14,370 nucleotides of DNA from Bacteroidota bacterium (lineage in GTDB: Bacteria; Bacteroidota; Bacteroidia; Flavobacteriales_D; Crocinitomicaceae). The DNA lies in assembly GCA_006226555.1 (NCBI GenBank), contig SBGS01000065.1:1-14370 (forward strand), written 5' to 3'. This document shows, piece by piece, positions 1-7,791 of the stretch; positions within the stretch are counted from its first letter, which is position 1; the number at the start of each line of letters is the position of its first letter. The notes below the pieces were generated by a model. That model saw only the letters and a program-made list of their open reading frames with translations, ran no database searches and had not been told where the DNA came from. A program made the position numbers and the translations under genes.

Positions 1-1055
1 TTGATGGCTGCAACAATACCAAACTGAACCAGCTTATCGGAATTTGTAGTCACAAAAGTTAAAAATCCAAGTCCCGTCGTTAGGTTTGTCAGGAATGTAG
101 CCGTACCGATCTTTTTGATCATTCTTGTGAGCGCAAGAACTTTATTCCCATGCTCCTTCACTTCCTGGTGATATTTCGTAAAGAGGAAAATACAGTTCGG
201 AATACCGATCACGATCATTAACGGCGGAATGAGTGCCATGATCAGCGTTAATTCAAAATTAAGCAGCGCAATCGTTCCCATTGACCAGATCACTGCTGTC
301 AAAACGACCAGATTACAGATCAGAACAACGCGTATCGATCTAAAGAAAAAGAACATCAAGGAAGATGTCACCAATGCCAAAAGAGCAATGAAGATGTACA
401 TCTCCTGCGTTACACGTTTACCGATAACTACTCTCAAGTGAGGTAAACCTGTATAGTGCATTTTCCCCAGGTCCTTCTCAAAAGTCGATGCTAACTCCTC
501 AATATCCAGAACAACTTGTGATTTCTTCTGGTCGGAGATAAAAGCATCATCAATCCCAATCATCATCAGAGAAATGTTCTCATCCTTGTTGTAAAGCAGA
601 CCTTTGTACAGAGGCTGATTCTTTATTTCGCGTTCAATGGAATCGACAGATTTCTCCTGGAAGCTAACATCTGAAAAAACACGATGTGCTTCAAATTTGC
701 CCTCTTTCTGATTGTTCGTTATGGTAAATAAAGTCGCCTCAGACACAACAGATTGTACCCCGTCAAAATGAAGAATACTGTCTCCCAGTTGTTTCCACTT
801 CAGAAGATTTTGTTCCGTGTATAGCGAATCCGATTCAAGGGCAATAATAAGTGTCCCTCCGTCTTCCCCGAATAGTTCCTTTAATCGGTCATAATCCATC
901 CTGGCCTCAGACTTCTTCGGAAGCAGAATTCCGTACTTGTTGTCCATCGGAATTCCGGACAGAATGTTGTACGTAAAGAAAATCGTAAGTAAGGTAAGAA
1001 TACCAAGTATGGTGAACTTACTACGTAATATGATATTTGCAATTGATTGCCACAT
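1..1055 (-). CDS. RND/MMPL-type efflux transporter, N-terminal part (3' end cut by window)
   Basis: Open frame of 351 codons from ATG at 1055 to the left edge with no stop, so the C-terminal half is missing. Residues about 14-32 form a first membrane helix, 33-219 a large extracytoplasmic loop, and helices follow at about 221-240, 247-266, 270-297 and 325-340. This pattern (one helix, a big periplasmic domain, then a helix bundle) is the repeating half-unit of RND-superfamily permeases. The segment PPLMIVIGIPNCIFLFTKYH near 279-298, followed by a charged loop and the stretch KKIGTATFLTNLTTGLGF, is typical of the MMPL/'predicted exporter' branch. Such proteins export lipids or hydrophobic compounds using the proton gradient; the substrate cannot be read here. 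It has its own promoter candidate just upstream and is separated from pyrF by 115 bp with a hairpin, so it is probably a separate transcription unit. Family call sure, function unknown. Confidence 0.85.
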   Translation of the reverse strand, partial: MWQSIANIILRSKFTILGILTLLTIFFTYNILSGIPMDNKYGILLPKKSEARMDYDRLKELFGEDGGTLIIALESDSLYTEQNLLKWKQLGDSILHFDGVQSVVSEATLFTITNNQKEGKFEAHRVFSDVSFQEKSVDSIEREIKNQPLYKGLLYNKDENISLMMIGIDDAFISDQKKSQVVLDIEELASTFEKDLGKMHYTGLPHLRVVIGKRVTQEMYIFIALLALVTSSLMFFFFRSIRVVLICNLVVLTAVIWSMGTIALLNFELTLIMALIPPLMIVIGIPNCIFLFTKYHQEVKEHGNKVLALTRMIKKIGTATFLTNLTTGLGFLTFVTTNSDKLVQFGIVAAI

Positions 1056-1081
1056 TCAGGTTTGCCTTTATCAAGGCGGCA

Positions 1082-1112
1082 CAAAAGTACGTTTAATTCA
1101 CAAGGCGACCAA
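1082..1112 (-). promoter_or_regulatory. Promoter candidate for the RND transporter gene
   Basis: On the minus strand TACTTTTG (1089-1082) matches the Bacteroidota -7 consensus TAnnTTTG, and TTG (1112-1110) lies 20 bases upstream as a -33 element. Transcription would start about 20 bases before the ATG at 1055. The spacing and both boxes fit the consensus; no experimental support. Confidence 0.6.
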
Positions 1113-1131
1113 GAAATGAAAGCGGTAAATA

Positions 1132-1150
1132 ACCTAAGATTTGCTTAGGT
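1132..1150 (-). terminator. Terminator-like hairpin after pyrF
   Basis: Perfect 7-bp inverted repeat ACCTAAG / CTTAGGT with a 5-base loop, 20 bases beyond the pyrF stop codon. On the minus strand the right arm is followed by TTATTT, a weak U-tract. It would end the purM-prfA-pyrF transcript before the RND gene promoter. The stem is short and AT-leaning, so it may be weak. Confidence 0.5.
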
Positions 1151-1170
1151 GTATTACTAAATCGGATGAG

Positions 1171-1989
1171 TTAAAAGGACTTAGCATCCAGAATCGTTGC
1201 CATCTGCTGCTGAACGACCAACGCTGCTTCTCGTGCCTTCGCATCAAAATCAATCCCACTGGACGCGTATATGATCCCGCGAGAAGAGTTTACGAGCAGT
1301 CCACAATCCTTATTCCAGCCATGCTCAACTACGTCTTCCAAAGAACCTCCTTGCGCACCAACACCGGGCACTAAGAAAAAATGATCCGGAACTAACTTAC
1401 GAACCTCACCGATGCCTTCAGCTCTGGTTGCTCCAACAACATACATCAATTCCGAAGGCGATCCCCATTCAGATGATTTTCTTAAAACACGTTGGAAAAG
1501 TTGCTCCTTATCTTCAGAAGTGAAGAATTGAAAATCCAATGCTCCCTGATTGGATGTTAACGCAAGTAATATAACCCACTTGTTTTCAAATCCCAGAAAA
1601 GGGGTAACACTGTCTTCACCCATATACGGTGCTACCGTCAATGCGTCAGCGTTCAATTCTTCGAAAAATGCTTTCGCATAATAACGTGATGTATTACCTA
1701 TGTCTCCCCTTTTTGCATCGGCAATCGTCATTATTCCATCCGGAATATAATCAATGGTTTTTTTAAGAGAATCCCATCCCTTGGATCCATGCGCTTCATA
1801 AAAAGCTGTGTTCGGTTTGTACGCCACACAAAGGTCCTTTGTCGCGTCGATGATCGCTTTGTTAAATGCAAAGATAGGATCTTCTTCATCCAATAAATGC
1901 GCAGGAATTTTAGACAGGTCAGTATCCAGACCTATACATAAAAATGATCTCTTTTGTCGTATCTGTTCGATCAGTTCCTTTCGATTCAT
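1171..1989 (-). CDS. pyrF: Orotidine 5'-phosphate decarboxylase
   Basis: Last step of de novo UMP synthesis: decarboxylates OMP to UMP in the cytoplasm. The 272-residue protein carries the catalytic motif DAKRGDIGNT at 91-100, with the lysine and aspartates (D91, K93, D96) of the family's DxKxxD signature. The phosphate-binding region is visible as LVPGVGAQGGS (206-216) and NSSRGIIYAS (234-243). The length, over 260 residues, fits the longer type-2 OMP decarboxylases rather than the about 230-residue E. coli type. The ATG at 1989 starts 11 bp after the prfA stop, so it is very likely cotranscribed with purM and prfA. TAA stop; a hairpin follows. No neighbouring pyr gene is present. Confidence 0.95.
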   Translation of the reverse strand: MNRKELIEQIRQKRSFLCIGLDTDLSKIPAHLLDEEDPIFAFNKAIIDATKDLCVAYKPNTAFYEAHGSKGWDSLKKTIDYIPDGIMTIADAKRGDIGNTSRYYAKAFFEELNADALTVAPYMGEDSVTPFLGFENKWVILLALTSNQGALDFQFFTSEDKEQLFQRVLRKSSEWGSPSELMYVVGATRAEGIGEVRKLVPDHFFLVPGVGAQGGSLEDVVEHGWNKDCGLLVNSSRGIIYASSGIDFDAKAREAALVVQQQMATILDAKSF

Positions 1990-2000
1990 CAGCTGTAAGA

Positions 2001-3080
2001 TTAAAGGGTTTCTCCCTGCAGTTTTTCGGCGTTCTCCGCCATTTTCAATGAATCAATCATTTCTTGGATATCCCCATTCATGAATGCATTGAGGTTATAG
2101 ATGGTTTTATTAATTCTGTGATCAGTGATCCTTCCTTGTGGGTAATTATAGGTACGGATCTTAGCTGAACGATCCCCCGTTGAAACGAGTGACTTACGAT
2201 GTTGAGCCCTTTCAGCCTGTGCCTTCTCAAGCTCGATCTGGTAAAGCTTGGAACGAAGCATTGATAAAGCCTTATCAAAGTTCTTATGTTGCGATCGTCC
2301 ATCCTGACATTCTGCCACAACTCCAGTCGGTATGTGCGTTAAACGTATAGCCGATTCTGTTTTATTGACGTGCTGACCTCCCGCTCCTGATGCACGATAA
2401 GTGTCTCTTCTTACGTCAGCCATGTTCAGGTCAAAATCCACTTCTTCTGCCTCTGGTAAAACAGCCACCGTGATCGCCGATGTATGCACCCGACCTTGCG
2501 ATTCTGTTTCAGGTACGCGTTGAACACGATGAACTCCGGACTCAAACTTTAGAACTCCATATGCACCAGGACCTTCAATACTCATGACGATCTCTTTGTA
2601 CCCTTTCGTTCCTCCTTCTGATGAGTTGATCACTTCATATGACCATCCCAGCTCCTTGAAGAACATGGTATACATACGGAAACAGTCTTCCACGAAAATA
2701 CATGCCTCATCCCCACCTGTCCCGGCACGTAATTCCATGATCACGTTCTTATCATCTTCAGGATCCTTCGGTATCAAAAGGTACTTTATTTCCTCTTCAA
2801 GGTCCGGTCTTCGTGTCTCCAATTCGTCGAGCTCCATCTTTGCCATTTCACGCATTTCCGGATCTTTCTCTACCTCCAATAACTCTTTCGTACTAGCAAG
2901 ATTGCCTAACAATTTCTTGTAATCGAGGTAAACGCGATCGATCTCTTCAAGGTCTTTATATTCCTTGTTCAGTTTCACGTACCTTTTCATATCAGCTATG
3001 ATCGCAGGATCTACGATCAGCTTACCAACTTCGATAAACCGAATATGAATTGCCTCCAGCTTTTGTAACAGATCGTTCAT
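2001..3080 (-). CDS. prfA: Peptide chain release factor 1
   Basis: Class I release factor that reads UAA and UAG in the ribosomal A site and triggers hydrolysis of the peptidyl-tRNA. 359 residues, close to the usual 360. The GGQ motif (234-236, within SGAGGQHVNKTES) is the catalytic tip. The stop-codon tripeptide is P-E-T at 190-192 inside VQRVPETESQGRVHTSA; the PxT form (rather than SPF) separates RF1 from RF2. The N-terminal region to about 100 is helical and charge-rich, as in RF1 domain 1. Its ATG (3080-3078) shares its A with the last base of the purM TAA stop, giving a TAATG junction that suggests translational coupling. The methyltransferase gene prmC, often next to prfA, is not in this window. 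Confidence 0.96.
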   Translation of the reverse strand: MNDLLQKLEAIHIRFIEVGKLIVDPAIIADMKRYVKLNKEYKDLEEIDRVYLDYKKLLGNLASTKELLEVEKDPEMREMAKMELDELETRRPDLEEEIKYLLIPKDPEDDKNVIMELRAGTGGDEACIFVEDCFRMYTMFFKELGWSYEVINSSEGGTKGYKEIVMSIEGPGAYGVLKFESGVHRVQRVPETESQGRVHTSAITVAVLPEAEEVDFDLNMADVRRDTYRASGAGGQHVNKTESAIRLTHIPTGVVAECQDGRSQHKNFDKALSMLRSKLYQIELEKAQAERAQHRKSLVSTGDRSAKIRTYNYPQGRITDHRINKTIYNLNAFMNGDIQEMIDSLKMAENAEKLQGETL

Positions 3081-4246
3081 TACGAATACTTGAATTCCCC
3101 AAATTCAGAGCGAATAGTCAATTCTGCCTTCTCACTCGATTCTACTCGACCAACTACTTTTGCATCAACACCAAAAGAATTGCTGATTTCGATGATAGAT
3201 TGAGCGATATCTTCTGGCACATAGAGCTCCATTCGATGTCCCATATTGAACACCTTGTACATCTCTTGCCATTCAGTTCCAGACTGTTTCTGGATCATTT
3301 CGAATAAAGGAGGTACCGGAAAAAGGTTGTCTTTTATGATGTGTACATTTTCAACAAAATGTAAAACTTTAGTTTGAGCACCACCTGAGCAGTGTACCAT
3401 CCCATCAATATCGTTTCTGTGCTTCTCCAAAATCTGTTTGATGATCGGAGCATAAGTTCTTGTTGGCGACAAAACCAATTTACCTGCATCGAGAGGCGTT
3501 GATGTCTCGTCTGTCAACCCCATTTCACCCGAGTATATAAGTTCCTCCGGTACTTGAGAATCAAAGCTCTCCGGATATTTGGTCATCAGGCTTTTATTGA
3601 AAACATCGTGTCGAGCAGAAGTCAAGCCGTTACTACCCATACCACCGTTATATGCCTTTTCATAAGTCGCCTGACCATAAGACGCCAATCCAACGATAAC
3701 ATTTCCGGGTTTAATATTGTGGTTAGAAATCACTTCACTGCGCTTCATACGACAAACAACCGTTGAATCCACAATGATCGTTCTTACGAGATCTCCCACA
3801 TCAGCAGTTTCTCCTCCCGTCGATATAATTCCAATCCCTAATGATCGTAGATCTTCCAGTAGCTCTTCCGTTCCATTAATGATTGCCGAGATCACTTCTC
3901 CCGGAATCAAATTTTTATTTCTTCCGATCGTCGAAGACAATAAAATGTTCTGCGTAGCTCCGACACACAAAAGATCATCGATGTTCATGATCAAGGCATC
4001 TTGCGCAATACCCTTCCAAACCGAAAGATCTCCAGTTTCTTTCCAATACATGTATGCAAGTGAAGATTTTGTTCCAGCACCATCAGCATGCATGACAACG
4101 CAGTATTCTTTATCTCCCGTCAAAAAATCGGGTACGATCTTACAAAATGCCTTTGGGAACAAACCCTTATCAACGTTTTTGATCGCATTATGAACATCTT
4201 CTTTACCTGCAGAAACACCGCGTAGGTTATATCGTGTATCGGCCAT
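3080..4246 (-). CDS. purM: Phosphoribosylformylglycinamidine cyclo-ligase (AIR synthase), Bacteroidota long form
   Basis: Fifth step of purine synthesis: ATP-dependent ring closure of FGAM to AIR. 388 residues, longer than the about 345 of E. coli PurM. Family marks are DGAGTK (55-60), MNIDDLLCVGA (87-97), GGETADVGDLVRT (144-156) and FNMGHRMELYV (343-353), corresponding to the DGVGTK, NDxxxxGA, GGETAE and FNMG blocks of the PurM/PurL ATP-grasp-like fold. The block usually reading TGGGxxxN in PurM reads SGGAQTKVLHF (287-297) here; from memory this is the standard form in Bacteroidota. ATG at 4246 follows a good -7 box by about 16 bases. First gene of the purM-prfA-pyrF cluster and 51 bp beyond the dehydrogenase-like gene. 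Sure of the family; fairly sure of the enzymatic role. Confidence 0.9.
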   Translation of the reverse strand: MADTRYNLRGVSAGKEDVHNAIKNVDKGLFPKAFCKIVPDFLTGDKEYCVVMHADGAGTKSSLAYMYWKETGDLSVWKGIAQDALIMNIDDLLCVGATQNILLSSTIGRNKNLIPGEVISAIINGTEELLEDLRSLGIGIISTGGETADVGDLVRTIIVDSTVVCRMKRSEVISNHNIKPGNVIVGLASYGQATYEKAYNGGMGSNGLTSARHDVFNKSLMTKYPESFDSQVPEELIYSGEMGLTDETSTPLDAGKLVLSPTRTYAPIIKQILEKHRNDIDGMVHCSGGAQTKVLHFVENVHIIKDNLFPVPPLFEMIQKQSGTEWQEMYKVFNMGHRMELYVPEDIAQSIIEISNSFGVDAKVVGRVESSEKAELTIRSEFGEFKYS

Positions 4247-4262
4247 AATTGAAATAAAAATG

Positions 4263-4270
4263 CAAAGATA
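4263..4270 (-). promoter_or_regulatory. -7 promoter box upstream of purM
   Basis: TATCTTTG on the minus strand is an exact match to TAnnTTTG, ending 16 bases before the purM ATG. No convincing TTTG/TTG -33 box lies at the expected 17-23 base spacing, so this is a partial match. If real, purM-prfA-pyrF has its own start although it directly follows the thyA-to-dehydrogenase cluster. Confidence 0.45.
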
Positions 4271-4297
4271 ACAAACACTTGGACATGACTAAACAGT

Positions 4298-5191
4298 TTA
4301 AGAACCAGCTACAACGGTTTGGATCTTTTTGATAGACTCTGCCAATGCTCTTTCTTCTGCATGCTCGAGGTTAAGATCATTTTGAATTGAAATACCAGCA
4401 TCAGATAGTTGAACCGGACGTCCGAATGCTACTTCTCCATCGACACAGATTGATACTATCGTATCGCTTGGTTCTTCCTGCATCAATGACCTCAAAATAA
4501 ACATAGCAACTGATCCTACACCATATTTTGTGGCATTCTCCGTTTCTCGGATCTTTTTAGCCATTGTCCTTAGCTCTTCTGTTAATGCACTTAGATCTTG
4601 AAGCCCAAATACCTCATCTATTCTTACGCCATCCAGGAATGTCTTTGACCAGATTGGGACGAGATTATCTCCGTGTTCACCATATACAGCTGTTCGAACC
4701 TTATCCATCGGCAGTCCGCTTCGCAAGGATAGCAAATGCTTCAACCTCCACGTATCCAGCAATGTTCCTGTCCCAATTACCGACTTTACTGGCAGACCTT
4801 TTCGATGTATCCAGGTCACCATGGCATCTACCGGATTGCTGATCACTACAATATATGGCTCGTTCTTGAACGCTACATTTCCGAACACACTTTCGATCAA
4901 CTCATGATTTTTACCAGCCATTGTTTCTCTTGGTTCACCTGCCAGATTTCGCGTTCCGGCGCAAACAAAAACTACATCACTTTCCTCAAACCGAGATCGA
5001 TCGTTCAGTGATATTTGGTTATCCATGCCCACTGCAGCGTGAGAAAGATCAAGCACTCTACCGTTTATATCATCTCTAATATCTACAATATTTAGTTGAA
5101 TATTGCGGAATTCAGTAATAATTAGTTGTGTAACTGAAGTCCCGGTTTCGCCTAAACCTACTACTGATATACACTTTATTCGATCTTTCAC
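4298..5191 (-). CDS. Malate/lactate dehydrogenase family protein, divergent, substrate uncertain
   Basis: 297-residue NAD-dependent 2-hydroxyacid dehydrogenase of the LDH/MDH fold. The Rossmann motif is GLGETG (12-17), with D37 at the end of beta-2 favouring NAD. Catalytic residues are present: D146 and R149 (in GTGTLLDTWRL), H173 (in YGEHGDNLVPIWS), the loop arginine R88, and SNPVD at 118-122. The residue that sets specificity (LDH Gln102, MDH Arg102) aligns with N82 in AGTRNLAGEPR, and the usual loop proline is alanine, so neither lactate nor malate can be assigned. GTG start at 5191: an in-frame TAGTAG lies directly upstream and the glycine motif begins 11 residues in, so no later start would keep the fold. 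It is the last gene of the thyA-to-topB cluster, 3 bp after topB and in its frame. Confidence 0.8.
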   Translation of the reverse strand: MKDRIKCISVVGLGETGTSVTQLIITEFRNIQLNIVDIRDDINGRVLDLSHAAVGMDNQISLNDRSRFEESDVVFVCAGTRNLAGEPRETMAGKNHELIESVFGNVAFKNEPYIVVISNPVDAMVTWIHRKGLPVKSVIGTGTLLDTWRLKHLLSLRSGLPMDKVRTAVYGEHGDNLVPIWSKTFLDGVRIDEVFGLQDLSALTEELRTMAKKIRETENATKYGVGSVAMFILRSLMQEEPSDTIVSICVDGEVAFGRPVQLSDAGISIQNDLNLEHAEERALAESIKKIQTVVAGS

Positions 5192-5194
5192 CTA

Positions 5195-7285
5195 CTAATT
5201 TTCAAAGGTTACATTCTGCTCTTTATCCAGGATCAATTTTGCTTCGATCGGATCAGGATTTCCCGGAATCATGAGTCCTTTGAGCTTTGTCGTTTTTCCC
5301 TTTTCAATCAGATCGATAAGCTGTTTTGTCGTGAGCTTCTTACCCAATATCTCGAATGGTATTTTAAACCCGCATTGCTTGAAATCCGTACAGCCAACTG
5401 CTGTCTTACCCTTTATCAGATTAGCGCTTTTACATCGCGGACATACCATTTCAGAAAAATCCTTTGTCGCTTTAGGTTGTTTCTTGACAACTGGTTTTTC
5501 ATCCACGACAAACGCTTGTCTGAAAGGAACCTGCGTATTGAAGATCACCTCATCGGTAAGCTCGCGCACCATTTGATACAGCTCCTGTTTAAAAACTTCA
5601 AGCTCATACTCTCCCTTTTCTATCAACCGGAGCTTCTTCTCCCAGTCTCCGGTTAGCTCAGCGCTTTTCAGTAGCTCATTCTGGATCGTATCGATCAATG
5701 CTATCCCTGTTGGAGTTGCTACAATATTCTTTCGCTTTTTCTCAATGTATTTGCGCTTAAACAGGGTTTCAATAATGTTTGCCCTGGTCGAAGGTCTACC
5801 AATACCATTATCCTTCAATAATTCTCGCATTTCGTCATCTTCAACCTGACGTCCTGCGGTTTCCATCGCACGCAATAAAGTCGCTTCCGTGTAGAATTTG
5901 GGAGGTGATGTTTTTCCATTATGGATATATGGCTCATGAGGTCCTTTCTCCCCCTCTACAAACTCAGGCATAATGGATTCTTCTCCATCTTTCTTCTTAC
6001 CATCATCATAAATCACACGCCATCCCGGATCGAGAATCTGTTTCCCTGTTGCCTTAAACTCAAGATCCCCTACTTTTCCCATTACAGTTGTATTGGATAC
6101 AAGACAAACCGGATAAAAAACGGCGATAAATCTTTTGGCGATCAGATCGTATACCTGCTGTTCCTGATGGGTTATTCCGGATGGAACCACTCCCGTCGGG
6201 ATTATCGCATGGTGGTCGGTTACCTTCTTATCATCAAAAACTGTCTTCAATTTTGGAATTGGATTCTCCAGTAGAGGAGCGGTGAATCTTGAATAATACT
6301 GTAATCTACTCATGATACCACTGATCTTTGGATGCAGATCTTCGGATAGATATGTAGTGTCAACACGAGGATATGTTACCAATTTCTTCTCATACAAACT
6401 TTGTACATGCTTCAATGTATCCTCTGCTGAGGATCCAAATATCTTATTCGCATCTACTTGAAGAGAGGTTAGATCATATAACCTTGGATTACCCTCTTTT
6501 CCTTCTTTCTGTTCAAAGCTTGTAATTTCAAACTCCTTGTCTTTCAGGTATTCCAGTCCTTTTACTGCACGCTCTTCTGTCTTTAAACGATCGATCTGAC
6601 AAAGAAATTCAGTATCTCTGTATAGCGTTTTCAGCTCCCAATAATCCTGAATTACAAATGAGTCGATCTCCTTCTGACGCTGAACGATCATTGCGAGTGT
6701 TGGCGTCTGAACTCTTCCTATCGAAAGCGTAGATTTACCATGACCAAATTTCTTCGTAAAAAGCCGTGTGCCATTGATCCCCAGCATCCAATCACCGATC
6801 GCTCTTGCTGATCCGGCAGCATAAAGATTATCATAACGTTCCGCTTTATGCAAATGCTCGAAGCCTTCTTTAATTGCCTCTTCCGTAAGTGAAGATATCC
6901 ACAAACGCTTGACAGGAACATTGCATTTGGCCTTGAGCAAAACCCATCTTTGAATGAGCTCTCCCTCCTGTCCGGCATCACCACAGTTTATTACCTCTGA
7001 ACATTTTGAAACAAGGTTCTCTATCACTTTAAACTGTCGTTCAACACCCCTGTCCTCAATGAGCTTTATACCAAAATTGTTGGGTACGATCGGTAGGTCT
7101 TCTAATCGCCAAAATTTCCAACGTTCATTGTAATCATGTGGTTCCTTTAATGTACACAGATGCCCAAAGGTCCATGTAACCCAATATCCATTGCCTTCAT
7201 AGTACCCGTCATGACGCGTTTTTGCACCAAGAACCTCAGCGATATCCTTGGCCACACTCGGTTTTTCGGCTATGCACAATAACAT
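5195..7285 (-). CDS. topB: DNA topoisomerase III (type IA)
   Basis: Type IA topoisomerase that passes single strands through a transient break, relaxing or decatenating DNA. 696 residues. TOPRIM domain begins at the N-terminus with EKPS (E7) and continues to CGDAGQEGELIQ (101-112); the usual DPDREGE block here reads DAGQEGE, so the second metal aspartate is glycine. The catalytic tyrosine is Y305 in VTYPRVDT. Further type IA marks are SIGRVQTPTL (188-197), DHHAIIPT (357-364) and GIGRPSTRA (494-502). The C-terminus holds one four-cysteine zinc finger (C615, C618, C632, C638) and a topoisomerase C-terminal repeat-like tail ending in a basic helix. The ATG at 7285 lies inside folA (16-bp overlap), pointing to one transcript. 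Ends with tandem TAG codons. Confidence 0.93.
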   Translation of the reverse strand: MLLCIAEKPSVAKDIAEVLGAKTRHDGYYEGNGYWVTWTFGHLCTLKEPHDYNERWKFWRLEDLPIVPNNFGIKLIEDRGVERQFKVIENLVSKCSEVINCGDAGQEGELIQRWVLLKAKCNVPVKRLWISSLTEEAIKEGFEHLHKAERYDNLYAAGSARAIGDWMLGINGTRLFTKKFGHGKSTLSIGRVQTPTLAMIVQRQKEIDSFVIQDYWELKTLYRDTEFLCQIDRLKTEERAVKGLEYLKDKEFEITSFEQKEGKEGNPRLYDLTSLQVDANKIFGSSAEDTLKHVQSLYEKKLVTYPRVDTTYLSEDLHPKISGIMSRLQYYSRFTAPLLENPIPKLKTVFDDKKVTDHHAIIPTGVVPSGITHQEQQVYDLIAKRFIAVFYPVCLVSNTTVMGKVGDLEFKATGKQILDPGWRVIYDDGKKKDGEESIMPEFVEGEKGPHEPYIHNGKTSPPKFYTEATLLRAMETAGRQVEDDEMRELLKDNGIGRPSTRANIIETLFKRKYIEKKRKNIVATPTGIALIDTIQNELLKSAELTGDWEKKLRLIEKGEYELEVFKQELYQMVRELTDEVIFNTQVPFRQAFVVDEKPVVKKQPKATKDFSEMVCPRCKSANLIKGKTAVGCTDFKQCGFKIPFEILGKKLTTKQLIDLIEKGKTTKLKGLMIPGNPDPIEAKLILDKEQNVTFEN

Positions 7286-7791
7286 TGTGGTCTCGTATAC
7301 CTGTAAAATGTGAATGCATGTGGATGACGATCATCGATCTCATGATCTCCGATAACCTCGACACTCCATTCATTCTCGTCGAATTCAGGAAAGAAAGTAT
7401 CCGCATCAAATGTGGCATCTATGCGCGTTATATACATTTCATTCACTAGTCCAGAGTCCAATGCCTGTTTGTATATCTCTCCTCCCCCTATAATGAAAAC
7501 CGTGCGGTCTTCTTCCTTTTCGTACGCTAGCAAACACTCTTGAAGTGAGTGATAGACTATTGCTCCTTCTGCTCTAAAGTCTGTGTTTCTTGTTAAAACT
7601 ACATTTTCTCTGTCCGAAAATGGTCGAAACCTGGGAGGAATTGAGTCCCAGTTTTTTCTTCCCATCACCACGATATGACCCTTCGTAGTCTCTTTGAAAA
7701 ACTTCATATCATCCGGAAGGTGCCACATAAGATCATTGTCCTTACCAATCCCATGGTCACGATCAACTGCCACTATTATCGCTACATTCAT
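7270..7791 (-). CDS. folA: Dihydrofolate reductase
   Basis: Reduces dihydrofolate to tetrahydrofolate with NADPH, restoring the cofactor that thymidylate synthase oxidises. 173 residues, within the usual 160-190. Landmarks: the N-terminal strand and GIGKDNDLMWHLPDDMKFF (14-32), where D28 aligns with catalytic Asp27 of E. coli; MGRKNWDSIP (43-52) for NADPH; R54/R56 in the folate-glutamate binding region; IIGGGEIYKQAL (100-111) as the NADPH glycine motif. Its ATG overlaps the stop of the upstream capA-like gene as ATGA (7791-7788), and its end overlaps topB by 16 bp. It shares the cluster with thyA, its metabolic partner. The C-terminal tail ends in a short cysteine-containing segment (QCYCA), which lies in the topB overlap. 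Confidence 0.96.
   Translation of the reverse strand: MNVAIIVAVDRDHGIGKDNDLMWHLPDDMKFFKETTKGHIVVMGRKNWDSIPPRFRPFSDRENVVLTRNTDFRAEGAIVYHSLQECLLAYEKEEDRTVFIIGGGEIYKQALDSGLVNEMYITRIDATFDADTFFPEFDENEWSVEVIGDHEIDDRHPHAFTFYRYTRPQCYCA

Noticed and set aside
229..441. A 70-codon plus-strand open frame
   Set aside because: Antisense to the membrane domain of the RND transporter, whose frame is open through to the window edge.
3717..4193. A 158-codon open frame on the plus strand
   Set aside because: It lies wholly antisense to purM, has no family features, and purM's motifs run straight through this stretch on the other strand.
5921..6274. A 117-codon plus-strand open frame with hydrophobic stretches
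   Set aside because: Antisense shadow of topB, including its conserved central domain; the membrane-like look comes from the complement of Lys/Glu-rich codons.
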